Shown here: positions 47,223-55,312 of the stretch, one piece after another
Numbering within the stretch: position 1 is the stretch's first letter
Layout of the letters: each line of letters opens with the position of its first letter
Origin: Microvirga massiliensis
GTDB lineage: Bacteria; Pseudomonadota; Alphaproteobacteria; Rhizobiales; Beijerinckiaceae
DNA: 64,000 nt
Direction of reading: 5' to 3'
Assembly: GCF_001006805.1 (NCBI RefSeq)
Contig: NZ_LN811352.1
Coordinates: 381,967 to 445,966 of the forward strand
The notes under the pieces: generated by a model
The model's input: only the letters and a program-made list of their open reading frames with translations
Told to the model about the DNA's origin: nothing
Databases searched by the model: none
Translations under genes and position numbers: made by a program

Positions 47223-47690
47223 CTCGCCGCCCGGCCCGTTCTTCAGGAGCTGCAGCACGGCGATGGCGGTGGCCCACGGCACGCGCTCGGAGATCTCGAG
47301 CAGCGCCGTGCCGTCGCCGTAATCGCGCACGTGCAGCACGCTCTCTTTCTGGAGGCTCACCGGCCCTTCCGCGGCGGTGGCGTGCTCGGCGGCCTGGCGG
47401 GCCTGGGAGAGCGCCTCGCCGGCCTCGCCGGGCAGGAGCTCGCTCGGCTCCACCTCGAGCGCGCGGCTCATGGCCTCGAGATAGCGGGATTTCGGCAGCG
47501 AGCGGCCCTGCACGTAGTGCCAGACATGGGCCCGGCCGAACTTCTCGGATTCGTCGAGATAGGCCGAGGTCCGGCGGGCGGTCTGGCTCATCGTCCAGCC
47601 CTTGCGCTCGATGGCGGCTTTGAGGCGATCGGCGAAATCCGCCTTGATGGAAGTTCTGTCAGTCACGGTGCTCAAATGTCCCGGCAGCAT
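47220..47690 (-). CDS. XRE-family regulator abutting the IS right end
   Basis: A 156-residue protein with a helix-turn-helix near residues 20-80 (ADFADRLKAAIERKGWTMSQ, HVWHYVQGRSLPKSRYLEAM). A C-terminal domain of ~75 residues ends ALLEISERVPWATAIAVLQL and resembles small regulator dimerisation domains. The stop codon lies inside the last bases of the IS right end, so insertion may have replaced the original 3' end. GTG 47666 is an alternative start. It is divergent from the hypothetical gene at 47989. Confidence 0.8.
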   Translation of the reverse strand: MLPGHLSTVTDRTSIKADFADRLKAAIERKGWTMSQTARRTSAYLDESEKFGRAHVWHYVQGRSLPKSRYLEAMSRALEVEPSELLPGEAGEALSQARQAAEHATAAEGPVSLQKESVLHVRDYGDGTALLEISERVPWATAIAVLQLLKNGPGGE

Positions 47691-47988
47691 GGCGCGATGT
47701 CCCCGCTCCTAGAGGATGGCTGAAAACGATCATTCAACAGGATGCCTAAAGTTTGTTCCTGTTGTGTCGGCCTTGAACGTCTCGGCCGTTCTCTCCGTAA
47801 AAATCGACGTATGTGAGGCAAAGCTCGGCCTTCTGGCCTAGCCGAACGCCGTATCTATCTAGCCTAAAATTACCAAAAGGTTGTTGACGCAAGTTAGGAA
47901 TTCGTGTGGCAAAGTAGCGCACAAGGGATGTTAAGCTTCGATATTGCGTCCTGAGGGAGAATGCGCCTCGCCCCTTTTGCGAGGCCCC
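47691..47988. other. Divergent intergenic region, AT-richer
   Basis: 298 bases between the XRE gene and the hypothetical gene at 47989. It is clearly lower in GC than its surroundings (for example 47861-47940). Promoters for both genes should lie here; no operator is recognised. A minus-strand reading of 47746-48246 is a shadow. Confidence 0.5.
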
Positions 47989-48396
47989 ATGGCAAATCCG
48001 GCCCGAGACATCACCCCCGAATCGGCAACCAGCGCGGCAGGCGAGGCGCTCGCCTGCGAGCGATTCGCGCCCGACGGCGCGCCCTATCCGGCCTTTGCCG
48101 CCGGCCCCGGCGAGATCGCTGTGCACGTGCCGGGCGCGCCGGAGCGCTGGGTGCTGCTCACGGTCAACAGCGGCCGGCTGGAGGATACGATCGCCGCGGT
48201 CATGGCCCTGCGCGCGCAGGCGCCGTCGGCCCAAGTGTCGGCCCAAGTGGCGGAATTCGTGCGCGCCCGGCTCGAGAGCTGGCCGCCCGGCCCGCTCGCC
48301 GGCCCCGTCGCCGCCCGCTGGGCCGGGCCTCTGTGGCGGCTCTTCAAGCTCAACCTCGCGCAGGACCTCGCCCGCCCGCCCGAGCGCGAAGGATAG
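47989..48396 (+). CDS. Hypothetical protein
   Basis: A 135-residue soluble protein, Ala-rich, with PGEIAVHVPGAPERWVLLTV and NSGRLEDTIAAVMALRAQ as the ordered core and a C-terminal helical WAGPLWRLFKLNLAQDLA. GAGG lies four bases before the ATG at 47989; an upstream TTG (47944) is possible. Divergence from an XRE gene suggests it may be that regulator's target. No family is recognised. Confidence 0.65.
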   Translation: MANPARDITPESATSAAGEALACERFAPDGAPYPAFAAGPGEIAVHVPGAPERWVLLTVNSGRLEDTIAAVMALRAQAPSAQVSAQVAEFVRARLESWPPGPLAGPVAARWAGPLWRLFKLNLAQDLARPPEREG

Positions 48397-48408
48397 GCGG
48401 CGAAACCT

Positions 48409-48675
48409 TCAGCAGCGGTGCACCCGCACCACGGCGCCCTCACCCACCACATAGGACGACACCGTGCAGCCCGGGCGCAGCGGCAATTCGATCGGCTGCG
48501 CGAGAACCGGCCGCTCCTCCCGCCAGGGGCTCACGGTGCCCGTTTCCTCCGGCTCCGCCGGCAGCGGCGGCGCCTCGAGCACCGGCGGCGCGGCCGGCGG
48601 ATCCGTCCAGGGGCCGCGCGCGAAGGCCGGGCCCGCGAGGGCCGCGAATCCGGCGAGGAGAAGGATGCGCGTCAT
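48409..48675 (-). CDS. Small exported Pro-rich protein
   Basis: An 88-residue protein with a Sec signal peptide (RILLLAGFAALAGPAFA), a Pro/Glu-rich middle and a C-terminal PGCTVSSYVVGEGAVVRVHRC with two Cys likely paired. It ends 12 bases from the convergent hypothetical gene. Function unknown. Confidence 0.68.
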   Translation of the reverse strand: MTRILLLAGFAALAGPAFARGPWTDPPAAPPVLEAPPLPAEPEETGTVSPWREERPVLAQPIELPLRPGCTVSSYVVGEGAVVRVHRC

Positions 48676-48741
48676 GCGGGCGTCTCCGGAGAAGGCTCTG
48701 CTGAAGTAAAACGCAAGCGCCCCGCTCCGTTCCCGCGCGTT

Positions 48742-49350
48742 TTACGGCGGCGCGCGGGTGCAGAGCCCCTCGAAGCCGTAGATCTGCGCGAGGCTCGGAT
48801 CGACCTCCTCCAGGCGGAAGCGCAGCCCCTGGCCGCGCACGAAGCGGCCGGTCTCCGGCCCCTGGAAGAGCACCACCTCGAGCTCGCCGGGCAGGCGCTC
48901 GAGGAGATCGACGAAGCCGCGCACCACCGCATCCCCGAAGGGCGCGCTCTCCTGCAGCTCGAAGCTGCCATCCTCGAAGAAGCGGGCGCGGGCATGGAGC
49001 GCGCCCGAGACCGCCCCGTTCCGCCAGGCGCGCAGGAGCGCGCGGCCCTCCGCGGAGGCCTGGGTGCTGGGCGCGCGCGGATTCTCGCTGAGCTGAAACC
49101 GGATGCGGCGGCTTCCGCCCTCGCAGGTGAGAATCACAAGCCCCTGCCGGCGCCGCTTCTCCGGAGTCTCGACCTTCAGGATCTCGGCCCGCAGGAGCAC
49201 GAACTCGTCGCCGAGCCGCTCGAGCTGCCACCCGCCGCGCCCCACCTCGTAATCCTGCGCCGGCGCGGCCGGTGCGAAGAGGAGCGCCGCAGCGAGAGGC
49301 GCCAGGCGCCGCGCGCCGACGCGTATTAGCACCCAAAGCCCCTGCTCCAT
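48742..49350 (-). CDS. Exported protein of unknown function
   Basis: A 202-residue protein with a signal peptide (LAPLAAALLFAPAAPAQ). The mature part alternates beta strands and charged turns (GWQLERLGDEFVLLRAEIL, GLVILTCEGGSRRIRFQL, GELEVVLFQGP) and ends with a Cys. It looks like an all-beta periplasmic domain. It lies 66 bases upstream of the small Pro-rich protein on the same strand. A CtrA-type box at 49530 and a hairpin at 49441 precede it. Confidence 0.7.
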   Translation of the reverse strand: MEQGLWVLIRVGARRLAPLAAALLFAPAAPAQDYEVGRGGWQLERLGDEFVLLRAEILKVETPEKRRRQGLVILTCEGGSRRIRFQLSENPRAPSTQASAEGRALLRAWRNGAVSGALHARARFFEDGSFELQESAPFGDAVVRGFVDLLERLPGELEVVLFQGPETGRFVRGQGLRFRLEEVDPSLAQIYGFEGLCTRAPP

Positions 49351-49440
49351 GCGCGCTGAATCCTGCCTTCCGTGCCAAGCCTCCGGCCCGGTTTACGGCA
49401 ACCACGCAGAGGGGCCAATGCGAATGGCTCAAAACAGGAA

Positions 49441-49470
49441 GGCCCGCCACCGGGGTACAAGTGGCGGGCC
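49441..49470 (-). terminator. Perfect ten-bp hairpin, terminator-like on minus strand
   Basis: Arms GGCCCGCCAC and GTGGCGGGCC with a ten-base loop are followed on the minus strand by TTCCTGTTTT. It may end the transcript of the TadE-like gene at 49741, or act as an attenuator in the leader of the gene at 49350. Confidence 0.6.
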
Positions 49471-49529
49471 GAGGAGCGCTCCCCTCTGTTCGAAGAACGT
49501 TGTGTTCCCCACCCCATTCTTCACCGGTG

Positions 49530-49546
49530 GTTAAAGCACATTTAAC
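49530..49546. promoter_or_regulatory. CtrA-type binding motif GTTAA-N7-TTAAC
   Basis: GTTAA, seven bases (AGCACAT), TTAAC: a perfect match to the alphaproteobacterial CtrA consensus TTAA-N7-TTAAC, symmetric so it reads on both strands. It is ~180 bases upstream of the minus-strand gene ending at 48742. Confidence 0.5.
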
Positions 49547-49712
49547 ATCGCCGTAAAAGGCGGCTGTTCACCGGAGAGGCAGAAACGTTTGAAACGGCCA
49601 AGCGTTATGCGCAGTTCTTCACATTCCGCAACGGCAGTCACACATCGCCGCCCCTTGTGGCAGAAGTCACCCCGAAGGCGCGGGTAAGGGAAAACCACCG
49701 CATTAGGGTGGG

Positions 49713-49787
49713 GTCCGGTGATTCACTCGACAGCCTTGTCCTAGGAGGGAGGACCAAGTGACTCACTCGATAGCCTTGTCCTAGAGG
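49713..49787 (-). repeat. Imperfect ~40-bp direct repeat at the end of the TadE-like gene
   Basis: Two copies of a unit containing ACTCGA(C/T)AGCCTTGTCCTA lie side by side. On the minus strand each can encode RTRLSSES, so the last ~15 residues of the TadE-like protein are built from repeat sequence. Confidence 0.65.
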
Positions 49788-50412
49788 GCGGGATCGGAAT
49801 CCCTCTTGGAATCGGCTTGTTGTCCTTGTCGGTGGTTGGGCAGCCGGCCTCGATCGGTGGCAGCGCCCACTGGAACCAGCTCGAAAGGACGGGGAATCGG
49901 TACGTCCTGCACCGGATTTCGACGATGACGTCGACTGGAAGTCCACCGGGACGACCCGCAAATCCTAACTGTCGCCCAACAGGGTAAGACTCATAAGTGA
50001 TCTTGACCTCTCCCGCCTTGAGATCAGGCAGCGCCCGCGTCATTTCGGTCAACATGAGGTTCATAAGGGCGTCGGTGCAGCCCGATCCGCCGCTCGTACA
50101 GGTCACACGGGTAAAGACCTGTGGGCAGCCACCGTTCAGATCAACGCAATTTTTCCCGAGAGTGCCGCCATTCCAAGCGCCCGTGCTGTTCATGGCAGCG
50201 GCAACAGTGGTCGAAATCGGCGAGTTGACCACGGCCCAGCGGGCACCAAGTTGTGTCGCCTTCGATGCGGCATTTGATTGGAATAAAAATAGTCCAGCCT
50301 CAACAGTTCCAAATGTAAGCAGCAGGATCATAGGAAAGACAACGGAGATCTCGACCAGCAATGCGCCCGACGAGTCCCTACGAAATCTACGCCAAAACGA
50401 ACGGTTTCTCAT
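49741..50412 (-). CDS. TadE-like minor pseudopilin
   Basis: A 223-residue protein. After a basic start, RRDSSGALLVEISVVFPMIL is the TadE motif: a prepilin-type cleavage region, the conserved Glu and a hydrophobic helix. The rest is a periplasmic domain with several Cys (KNCVDLNGGCPQV, RVTCTSGGSGC). TadE-like proteins support Flp pilus assembly. AAGG lies before the ATG. The final ~15 residues come from the direct repeat at 49713-49787. It is divergent from the TadG-like gene (244 bases apart). Confidence 0.85.
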   Translation of the reverse strand: MRNRSFWRRFRRDSSGALLVEISVVFPMILLLTFGTVEAGLFLFQSNAASKATQLGARWAVVNSPISTTVAAAMNSTGAWNGGTLGKNCVDLNGGCPQVFTRVTCTSGGSGCTDALMNLMLTEMTRALPDLKAGEVKITYESYPVGRQLGFAGRPGGLPVDVIVEIRCRTYRFPVLSSWFQWALPPIEAGCPTTDKDNKPIPRGIPIPPSRTRLSSESLGPPS

Positions 50413-50656
50413 GCTATACCTTAGGCGCGACCGGCGTCTTCGAGCATGGCGGCAAAAGAGGGAAGATTATGTGTCACATCAACTTTGAGTTTGGCACATC
50501 CACTCTGGAGCGGCGACTTGCAGTTTTCGGCATAGCGAAGCATACTCGCGCTTATACAGCAATAGGGTACGTTTAACAACAATTGGGCACTTGTCTAATT
50601 GCTCGGCGCTGAGGTAGACGCTACATCTGGCCGAAACGCCTGCGGGGGGTGTAAAA

Positions 50657-52153
50657 ATGCCTGAATTTCCAGGGCCATTCTCGCGTGCTCGTAAGTTTCT
50701 GAAGGACGACGGCGGAGCGGTCCTCATTTGGGCCACTCTGACTGTCCCAGTGATCCTTGGCATCTATGCCCTCTCAACGGACCTCGGAAGGCTTGGGGGG
50801 ATGCATACCGAGCTGCAGGACATGGCCGACGCGGCTGCTCTCGCAGCAGCTGCACAATTGGACGGCAAAGCCGATTCCATTGTGCGAGCAAATGCGGAAG
50901 CAGCTAAGGTCGTCAACAGTTCAAAATTCGCGAATTCCGGCGGCTCCCTTTTCGATCTCGTCTACACCGAGAACTATGCCGAACTGAAAGCAGGCCCCTA
51001 CTTGCCCGAAGGGGAGGGTCCAGAAGCTGCAAAGGCCGGGTGGGTCCAAGCGATTACGAACGTAGGAACGAGCAGAGCCTTCTTGATAGGTGTCGTTGGC
51101 GGTGACACTGCCATGCAGACTCGCGCTCGGGCCACCGCCGGAACGGGATATGTTGCCTGCGAAGTGACACCCCTCCGCATCTGCGACAGTCAGCCGACCC
51201 GTTGGGACGAGGTCGCTATCGGGACGCAGTTTAAGCTGAAAAGTCGACCTGGCGTGAACGGTGACTTCGCAGTTGTGGATGATCCCAACCTGCCGAATCC
51301 GAACGGGAGCGATACCGCGAGGTTTCTCGCTTCCGAGACGCCCAATTTCTGTTTTACCAACAACGTCAAAGTCGATCCTGGTCAGTCGACCAGCGCAGTA
51401 TACGACGGCCTGAACGTCAGATTTTCCATTTACTCGAACAGTAACAAGGATTTGCACCAATTTCCTCCCGCGCCCAATATTACTAAGGGGAACACTTCAA
51501 ACCAATGTGAGCTCCCGCATGTAGTTCACGGCCCTCCCGGCGGCTTTCCTCGAGACTCAAACCTGATTGGCGATCCGAATGGTTTTCAGGGAAATGGCAT
51601 TTGGGACAAGGACGGATACCTGAAGGCAAACTACGGAGCGAACTACGAAGCGACGCTCAGCAGCACTAAGCCGACCCTCTATGCGGCCCTAACGAAGGCG
51701 AAAACCCGATATGACGTGTACCTAGCCGAGCTAGGCATTACCAGTGCGGCCGAGGAGGTGCCAATGACCTCTGCTCAGATCCGCAATGCTCCAGGAATGG
51801 TTAAGAGAGTCACCGGAGAGTTCCCTTACCCGTTGGATAATCCCGCCGACAGTCCTATGTGCTCTCCCCTCACAGACAAAGTGCAGGGCAAACCAGTTTC
51901 TAAGTTCGCCAGCTACAAACCCAGCCGCCGCATATTCTACGCAGCGGTGGTGAACTGCGATGGGAACACAGGCAACGCGACACCGCCAAGACGGTCCAAT
52001 CGCTACGTAAAGTTTTTCATGACTGAGCCCGTAACCAAGCCAGACGACCCAGTCGATAAGAAAACCGTGTTTGGCGAATTCCTGGGACTCATCAAGGCAA
52101 ACGACGGAAGCGGGAAGCTTCACGCTATTGTGCAGCTCTACCCCAATCCTTAG
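50657..52153 (+). CDS. TadG-like pilus assembly protein
   Basis: A 498-residue protein with the TadG N-terminal signature: GGAVLIWATLTVPVILGIYA, a single helix, followed by LQDMADAAALAAAAQLDG. The C-terminal ~430 residues are a unique periplasmic region with several Cys and no von Willebrand MIDAS motif I can see. G+C is low (25 of 60 in 51421-51480) compared with the core genes. The 18-bp hairpin at 52163 follows its stop. It is the only plus-strand gene of the pilus cluster. Confidence 0.85.
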   Translation: MPEFPGPFSRARKFLKDDGGAVLIWATLTVPVILGIYALSTDLGRLGGMHTELQDMADAAALAAAAQLDGKADSIVRANAEAAKVVNSSKFANSGGSLFDLVYTENYAELKAGPYLPEGEGPEAAKAGWVQAITNVGTSRAFLIGVVGGDTAMQTRARATAGTGYVACEVTPLRICDSQPTRWDEVAIGTQFKLKSRPGVNGDFAVVDDPNLPNPNGSDTARFLASETPNFCFTNNVKVDPGQSTSAVYDGLNVRFSIYSNSNKDLHQFPPAPNITKGNTSNQCELPHVVHGPPGGFPRDSNLIGDPNGFQGNGIWDKDGYLKANYGANYEATLSSTKPTLYAALTKAKTRYDVYLAELGITSAAEEVPMTSAQIRNAPGMVKRVTGEFPYPLDNPADSPMCSPLTDKVQGKPVSKFASYKPSRRIFYAAVVNCDGNTGNATPPRRSNRYVKFFMTEPVTKPDDPVDKKTVFGEFLGLIKANDGSGKLHAIVQLYPNP

Positions 52154-52162
52154 GATACTTCG

Positions 52163-52203
52163 GTACTGCTCCGTGTGATCTCCTTGATCACACGGAGCAG
52201 TAC
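52163..52203 (+). terminator. 18-bp perfect hairpin after tadG
   Basis: A stem of 18 paired bases (arm beginning GTACTGCTCCGTGTG) with a five-base TCCTT loop starts ten bases after the TadG stop. No T-run follows (ACTGCCTC), so it is a very strong RNA hairpin that may block 3' exonucleases as much as terminate. Confidence 0.65.
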
Positions 52204-52735
52204 ACTGCCTCTGTCGGAGCTTCGAGCCTCTGCAGGATTTATAACGGGGGCAGGGACAGTCGCTTGCTCGTCACCATCAAGTTTCGCTCTGCTTGGAAGA
52301 GTACGCGAGAAAAGTCTCAGGTGTGAGTCCTACCCTCGCAACACGAGAGCCCAGCACATCGGGGATCCTCTAACAGAGACGCCGGAGATCTGGGAGGTGA
52401 GAGTCCACCCTCCAGGCCGCGAGCCTCAGCGTGGATGAAACAGCAAGCGCGATCTCCTGTTGCCTGATGGCTCACCAATTCCGGATGATCCCGCGCCGTT
52501 CGCCTGACCAAGGCAGAGAGTCAGTTCTTCGACTTTCGCAGCGGCAGCGCCAACATCACCTCTCCCCTTGTGGGAGAGGTCGGCTGCGCAGCAGCCGGGT
52601 GAGGGGTGTCGGCGGTGCGTTTTACAAGACCGCGCTAGCATCACGCCCCACGCCTAGCACGCGACAACCCTCTCCTGCCTCTCGGCCAAGAAGCCCTCAG
52701 CACCGATGAACCCGCGCCTCTGACTGTCCGAAATC
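52204..52735. other. Intergenic region with dispersed repeat; possible structured-RNA remnant
   Basis: 532 bases with no convincing gene. At 52310-52470 there are GTGTGAGTCCTACC and GTGAGAGTCCACCC with several short inverted repeats, loosely like the start of a group II intron but without a reverse transcriptase. The REP-like repeat at 52556-52610 follows. Confidence 0.45.
52556..52610. repeat. Dispersed GGGAGAGGTCGGC repeat, copy 5
   Basis: It reads TCACCTCTCCCCTTGTGGG, then AGAGGTCGGCTGCGCAGCA and GCCGGGTGAGGGGTG. It is close to 22771-22820. Its flank GCGGCAGCGCCAAC also resembles the flank of the 44675 copy. Confidence 0.75.
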
Positions 52736-52996
52736 TTATCTCTCCGTGTCGCATCCACGCCGCGCATCCGCCTCCGGAGCGGCCCTTGGCACAGGCACCA
52801 CAACCGCGGGTGCCCGACTTGTGACGCTGCCCGTCGTTGCCGGATCCTCTGTCACCACGACCGTCGGTGAGTAATCCAGACGCTGCACACCGGGCCGGGC
52901 CTCATCCGGGCTCTCGCTCTGCGCCAGGGCCGCGCCCGCTGCCGCGGCAGAGAAAGCTGCAGCGCCCAGAAGCGCATCAAACTGGGATTGTCTCAT
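52736..52996 (-). CDS. Small exported protein
   Basis: An 86-residue protein with a signal peptide (LLGAAAFSAAAAGAALAQ), a short mature part with the segment LDYSPTVVVTEDPATTG and a C-terminal Cys (RRGCDTER). It is 75 bases downstream of cpaA on the same strand and may belong to the pilus unit, but no family is recognised. GTG 52999 is an alternative start. Confidence 0.6.
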   Translation of the reverse strand: MRQSQFDALLGAAAFSAAAAGAALAQSESPDEARPGVQRLDYSPTVVVTEDPATTGSVTSRAPAVVVPVPRAAPEADARRGCDTER

Positions 52997-53071
52997 CACC
53001 GAGGCCTCCGAGGATTGCTCGCGGTCAATTCATGAACCGCAAAGTCTGTTCCAATCGGTGCGCCTTCTTCC

Positions 53072-53539
53072 TCAAGACACCGCCAGGGTGGTGATCCATG
53101 CGCAGGCAATGGCGGGCCCGTACGGGATCCTCGTCTTGCCCGAGACACTCTTCTTGGGGATCGGCAAAGGCAGGAACTTCACCGCAACGACGTAGAGCAT
53201 TGTAAACAGCGCCAGGAACATCGCGAAGCCGCTCGAATGGTCCATTCCGAGCCAGAGGAAGGCTACGGCGAGGAGCTTCACGTCTCCGCCCCCCATCCAT
53301 CCGAGCGCATACATCCCCAGGAGCAACGCGAACATCACGGCGCCAAAGGCGAGGTGCCCGCCGAGCCAGGCCCAATCACCGCGCACGAGCGCGAATACGG
53401 CAAAGAGAGCGAGTAATACAAGCACGACATCATTGCGGATTCGAAAGTTCCGCATGTCATCGACGATGATGTAGGCTAGTACGGCGATGAGGGTAGCGAG
53501 GATGAGCGCCTCGATGCCAAAGGCCGAAAGAGAGAACAT
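53072..53539 (-). CDS. cpaA: Prepilin peptidase CpaA/TadV
   Basis: A 155-residue inner-membrane aspartic peptidase of the A24 family with about five helices. It cleaves Flp and TadE/F-like prepilins after Gly. One catalytic Asp is in IIVDDMRNFRIRN and the other in the family motif GGGDVKL. The N-terminal methylation domain of type IV peptidases is absent, as in all TadV proteins. Confidence 0.93.
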   Translation of the reverse strand: MFSLSAFGIEALILATLIAVLAYIIVDDMRNFRIRNDVVLVLLALFAVFALVRGDWAWLGGHLAFGAVMFALLLGMYALGWMGGGDVKLLAVAFLWLGMDHSSGFAMFLALFTMLYVVAVKFLPLPIPKKSVSGKTRIPYGPAIACAWITTLAVS

Positions 53540-53671
53540 ATCAGCTACTGTTGCGGGAGAGATAGGACGTCTGGCTCGCTTAAAGCATCCTGGCAGAGAT
53601 TCAGCAGAGAGAAGTTAACATGCCAAGATCGGCACGGCCTTGCCCGTTCGGTCAGACGTCGGGAGCCGCTC

Positions 53672-54220
53672 TTACTGGCCCAAGACGAGGCGGCCACTCG
53701 ACATTTCGAACGTATTGAGGCGCCCCAGGAACGTCATGCCCAGAAGGCTGGTCGTCAGGCGGCCCGGTGGAAAGATCACCGCGTCGACATCGCGTACAAT
53801 CATATTGCCAAGTCGAATTTCGGGAATCGTAACAGGAGCGGCCTGCACCACCCCGTTCGCCGTCATGATTTTCTGGGTATACTCGCGGCTTGTGGCTGGA
53901 AGCGAAATGCGTTCGGCGTCCTCATGAGACAGGGCAACGATGCTCGCTCCGGTATCGACAAGCATCCGTAGGCTTTGCCGGCCGATCGTAGGCTCCACAT
54001 AGAAGTGCCCCCGGTCGTCACCCGCAATGGTGAGCACGCCACTACTCTCAGCCGCGAGCCCGCCTTGAAGCCGTCGCTTTCGCGCTTCGAACTGCTGGAT
54101 CGTCTCGCCGATGTAGGGCGTAAGCCCGACCCTGTCACTTGCGTGAACGGGTTGGGTTTCGGCGGCCAGGGAAAGCGCCGCCAACCAGACACAACAGGGA
54201 ACTGCCGAAAGTCTCACCAA
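53672..54220 (-). CDS. Retropepsin-like aspartic protease, TIGR02281/clan AA, exported
   Basis: A 182-residue exported protein (signal peptide ending near PVHA). A retropepsin-type single-domain aspartic protease follows a short helical region. The active-site triplet is LVDTGASIVAL and the second conserved strand is LLGMTFLGRLNTFEM. Homologues are scattered in alphaproteobacteria; one family activity is periplasmic, but targets are unknown. Its position between tadD and cpaA in a pilus locus is unusual. Confidence 0.85.
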   Translation of the reverse strand: MVRLSAVPCCVWLAALSLAAETQPVHASDRVGLTPYIGETIQQFEARKRRLQGGLAAESSGVLTIAGDDRGHFYVEPTIGRQSLRMLVDTGASIVALSHEDAERISLPATSREYTQKIMTANGVVQAAPVTIPEIRLGNMIVRDVDAVIFPPGRLTTSLLGMTFLGRLNTFEMSSGRLVLGQ

Positions 54221-54394
54221 CCACGCCCCTCGGCACCGCTCGGCTCAGCAACGCATTAGAACCACGCTGCTGTTTGCGCACGCAGTGCGTCCGTCTGAAT
54301 CCCACCAGACAATGCGCAACTCTACACAGTGTATAACGAAGCTTGGAGCGTGCAACCCCTTGCGTACGCGCAGATTGTCTCCCCGGCTCGCAGC

Positions 54395-54850
54395 TCAGGT
54401 GCGGCTTTGCGACAGGAGTGTAAGGTTATTGGCCACAATCGGATCGGCTGGGTTCAACGCCTTCGCGCGTCGCAACATGACTGCCGCTCTTCGAACATCT
54501 CCGCGCAGCATGTAGGAGAAGCCGCGATTGTTCAGAATCTCGAACGACTCACCCGAAAGCTTAATGGCTTGCTCATATGCACGATCCGCGAGATCAAATC
54601 GCCCTAAGTGGTCGTAGCTCGCCGCGAGGCCGATCCAGGATGTCAGGTCAGCCGGGTTCCGCTCGACCGCAGTCCGGAAATTCCTCTCGGCGAGTGCGTA
54701 ATCGGCGCGCTCGAAGTGTGCGCGGCCGAGATCGCGCGGCTCGTTGGTGGCAACGAAAGCCTCTGCCGAGGGCACGCTCGTCTCCGCGAGGGACTGGCAG
54801 CCGGCCAGAACAGCAACAAGTGGAAGCGCGAGAACAAGCTGCCAACTCAC
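54395..54850 (-). CDS. tadD: TadD-like TPR lipoprotein
   Basis: A 151-residue outer-membrane lipoprotein with about three tetratricopeptide repeats (ADYALAERNFRTAVERNP, GRFDLADRAYEQAIKL, GDVRRAAVMLRRAKALNP). It helps secretin assembly in Tad systems. The GTG at 54850 is chosen: GGAG is nine bases upstream and the protein then starts directly with the signal peptide and lipobox (VAVLAGC). It is shorter than classical TadD. A 462-base gap separates it from tadC. Confidence 0.85.
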   Translation of the reverse strand: MSWQLVLALPLVAVLAGCQSLAETSVPSAEAFVATNEPRDLGRAHFERADYALAERNFRTAVERNPADLTSWIGLAASYDHLGRFDLADRAYEQAIKLSGESFEILNNRGFSYMLRGDVRRAAVMLRRAKALNPADPIVANNLTLLSQSRT

Positions 54851-55312
54851 AAGGTTACACTCCGAATCGACAAAGTCATATCCGCCAGGAAAATTCGGCT
54901 GGTATCGAACCACAGCTGAGTCATACCGACGACCCAAGCGCCGGCGTAGCAGGATCTCGACGGCAGCTTGGACGCCTTCTCAGCATATGGCTCCTGTTTC
55001 TCCTGCGTTTCGTCTCTGAAGTCGAGAGCGACAACGGCGCGCCGGTGCCAAGTTCGAGCACATGTTGCAAAAACGTGACACAGGACCGGTTTTCCCGATC
55101 ACGGATTTATCTACCCAGTGGTAGCGCGCAATCGTCCGCCGCTCCAGTCATCGGCGCGGACGTCGGACATCCTTGCTTCGGGCCACGGCTCCGCTAAGCT
55201 GGCTAGCTGCCGAAGGAACCGGAGTTGCCAAGGCAGTATCGAGAGGAATGTTACGTCAACGGATTCTCGGGCGCAGCACGGGCTTTAACGAGAGTTCGAC
55301 GCATCGTGGACC
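54851..55312. other. Gap between tadC and tadD
   Basis: 462 bases with no convincing gene on either strand. Plus-strand frames across it are shadows or chance. tadD therefore probably has its own promoter here. No motif is identified. Confidence 0.5.

Larger units (their letters stand above)
49351..49740. other. Intergenic region with CtrA-type box, hairpin and repeat
   Basis: About 390 bases without a gene. From low to high coordinates it contains the hairpin at 49441-49470, the GTTAA-N7-TTAAC box at 49530-49546 and the start of the direct repeat that forms the end of the TadE-like gene. A minus-strand frame here (49638-49961) is a repeat-derived shadow. Confidence 0.6.

Noticed and set aside
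47746..48246. A 166-codon minus-strand frame in the divergent region before 47989
   Set aside because: It crosses a promoter region and the 5' part of a better-supported plus-strand gene and has atypical composition.
49638..49961. A minus-strand frame ending in RTRLSSES-type sequence
   Set aside because: It is a shifted reading of the TadE-like gene and the direct repeat, not a separate gene.
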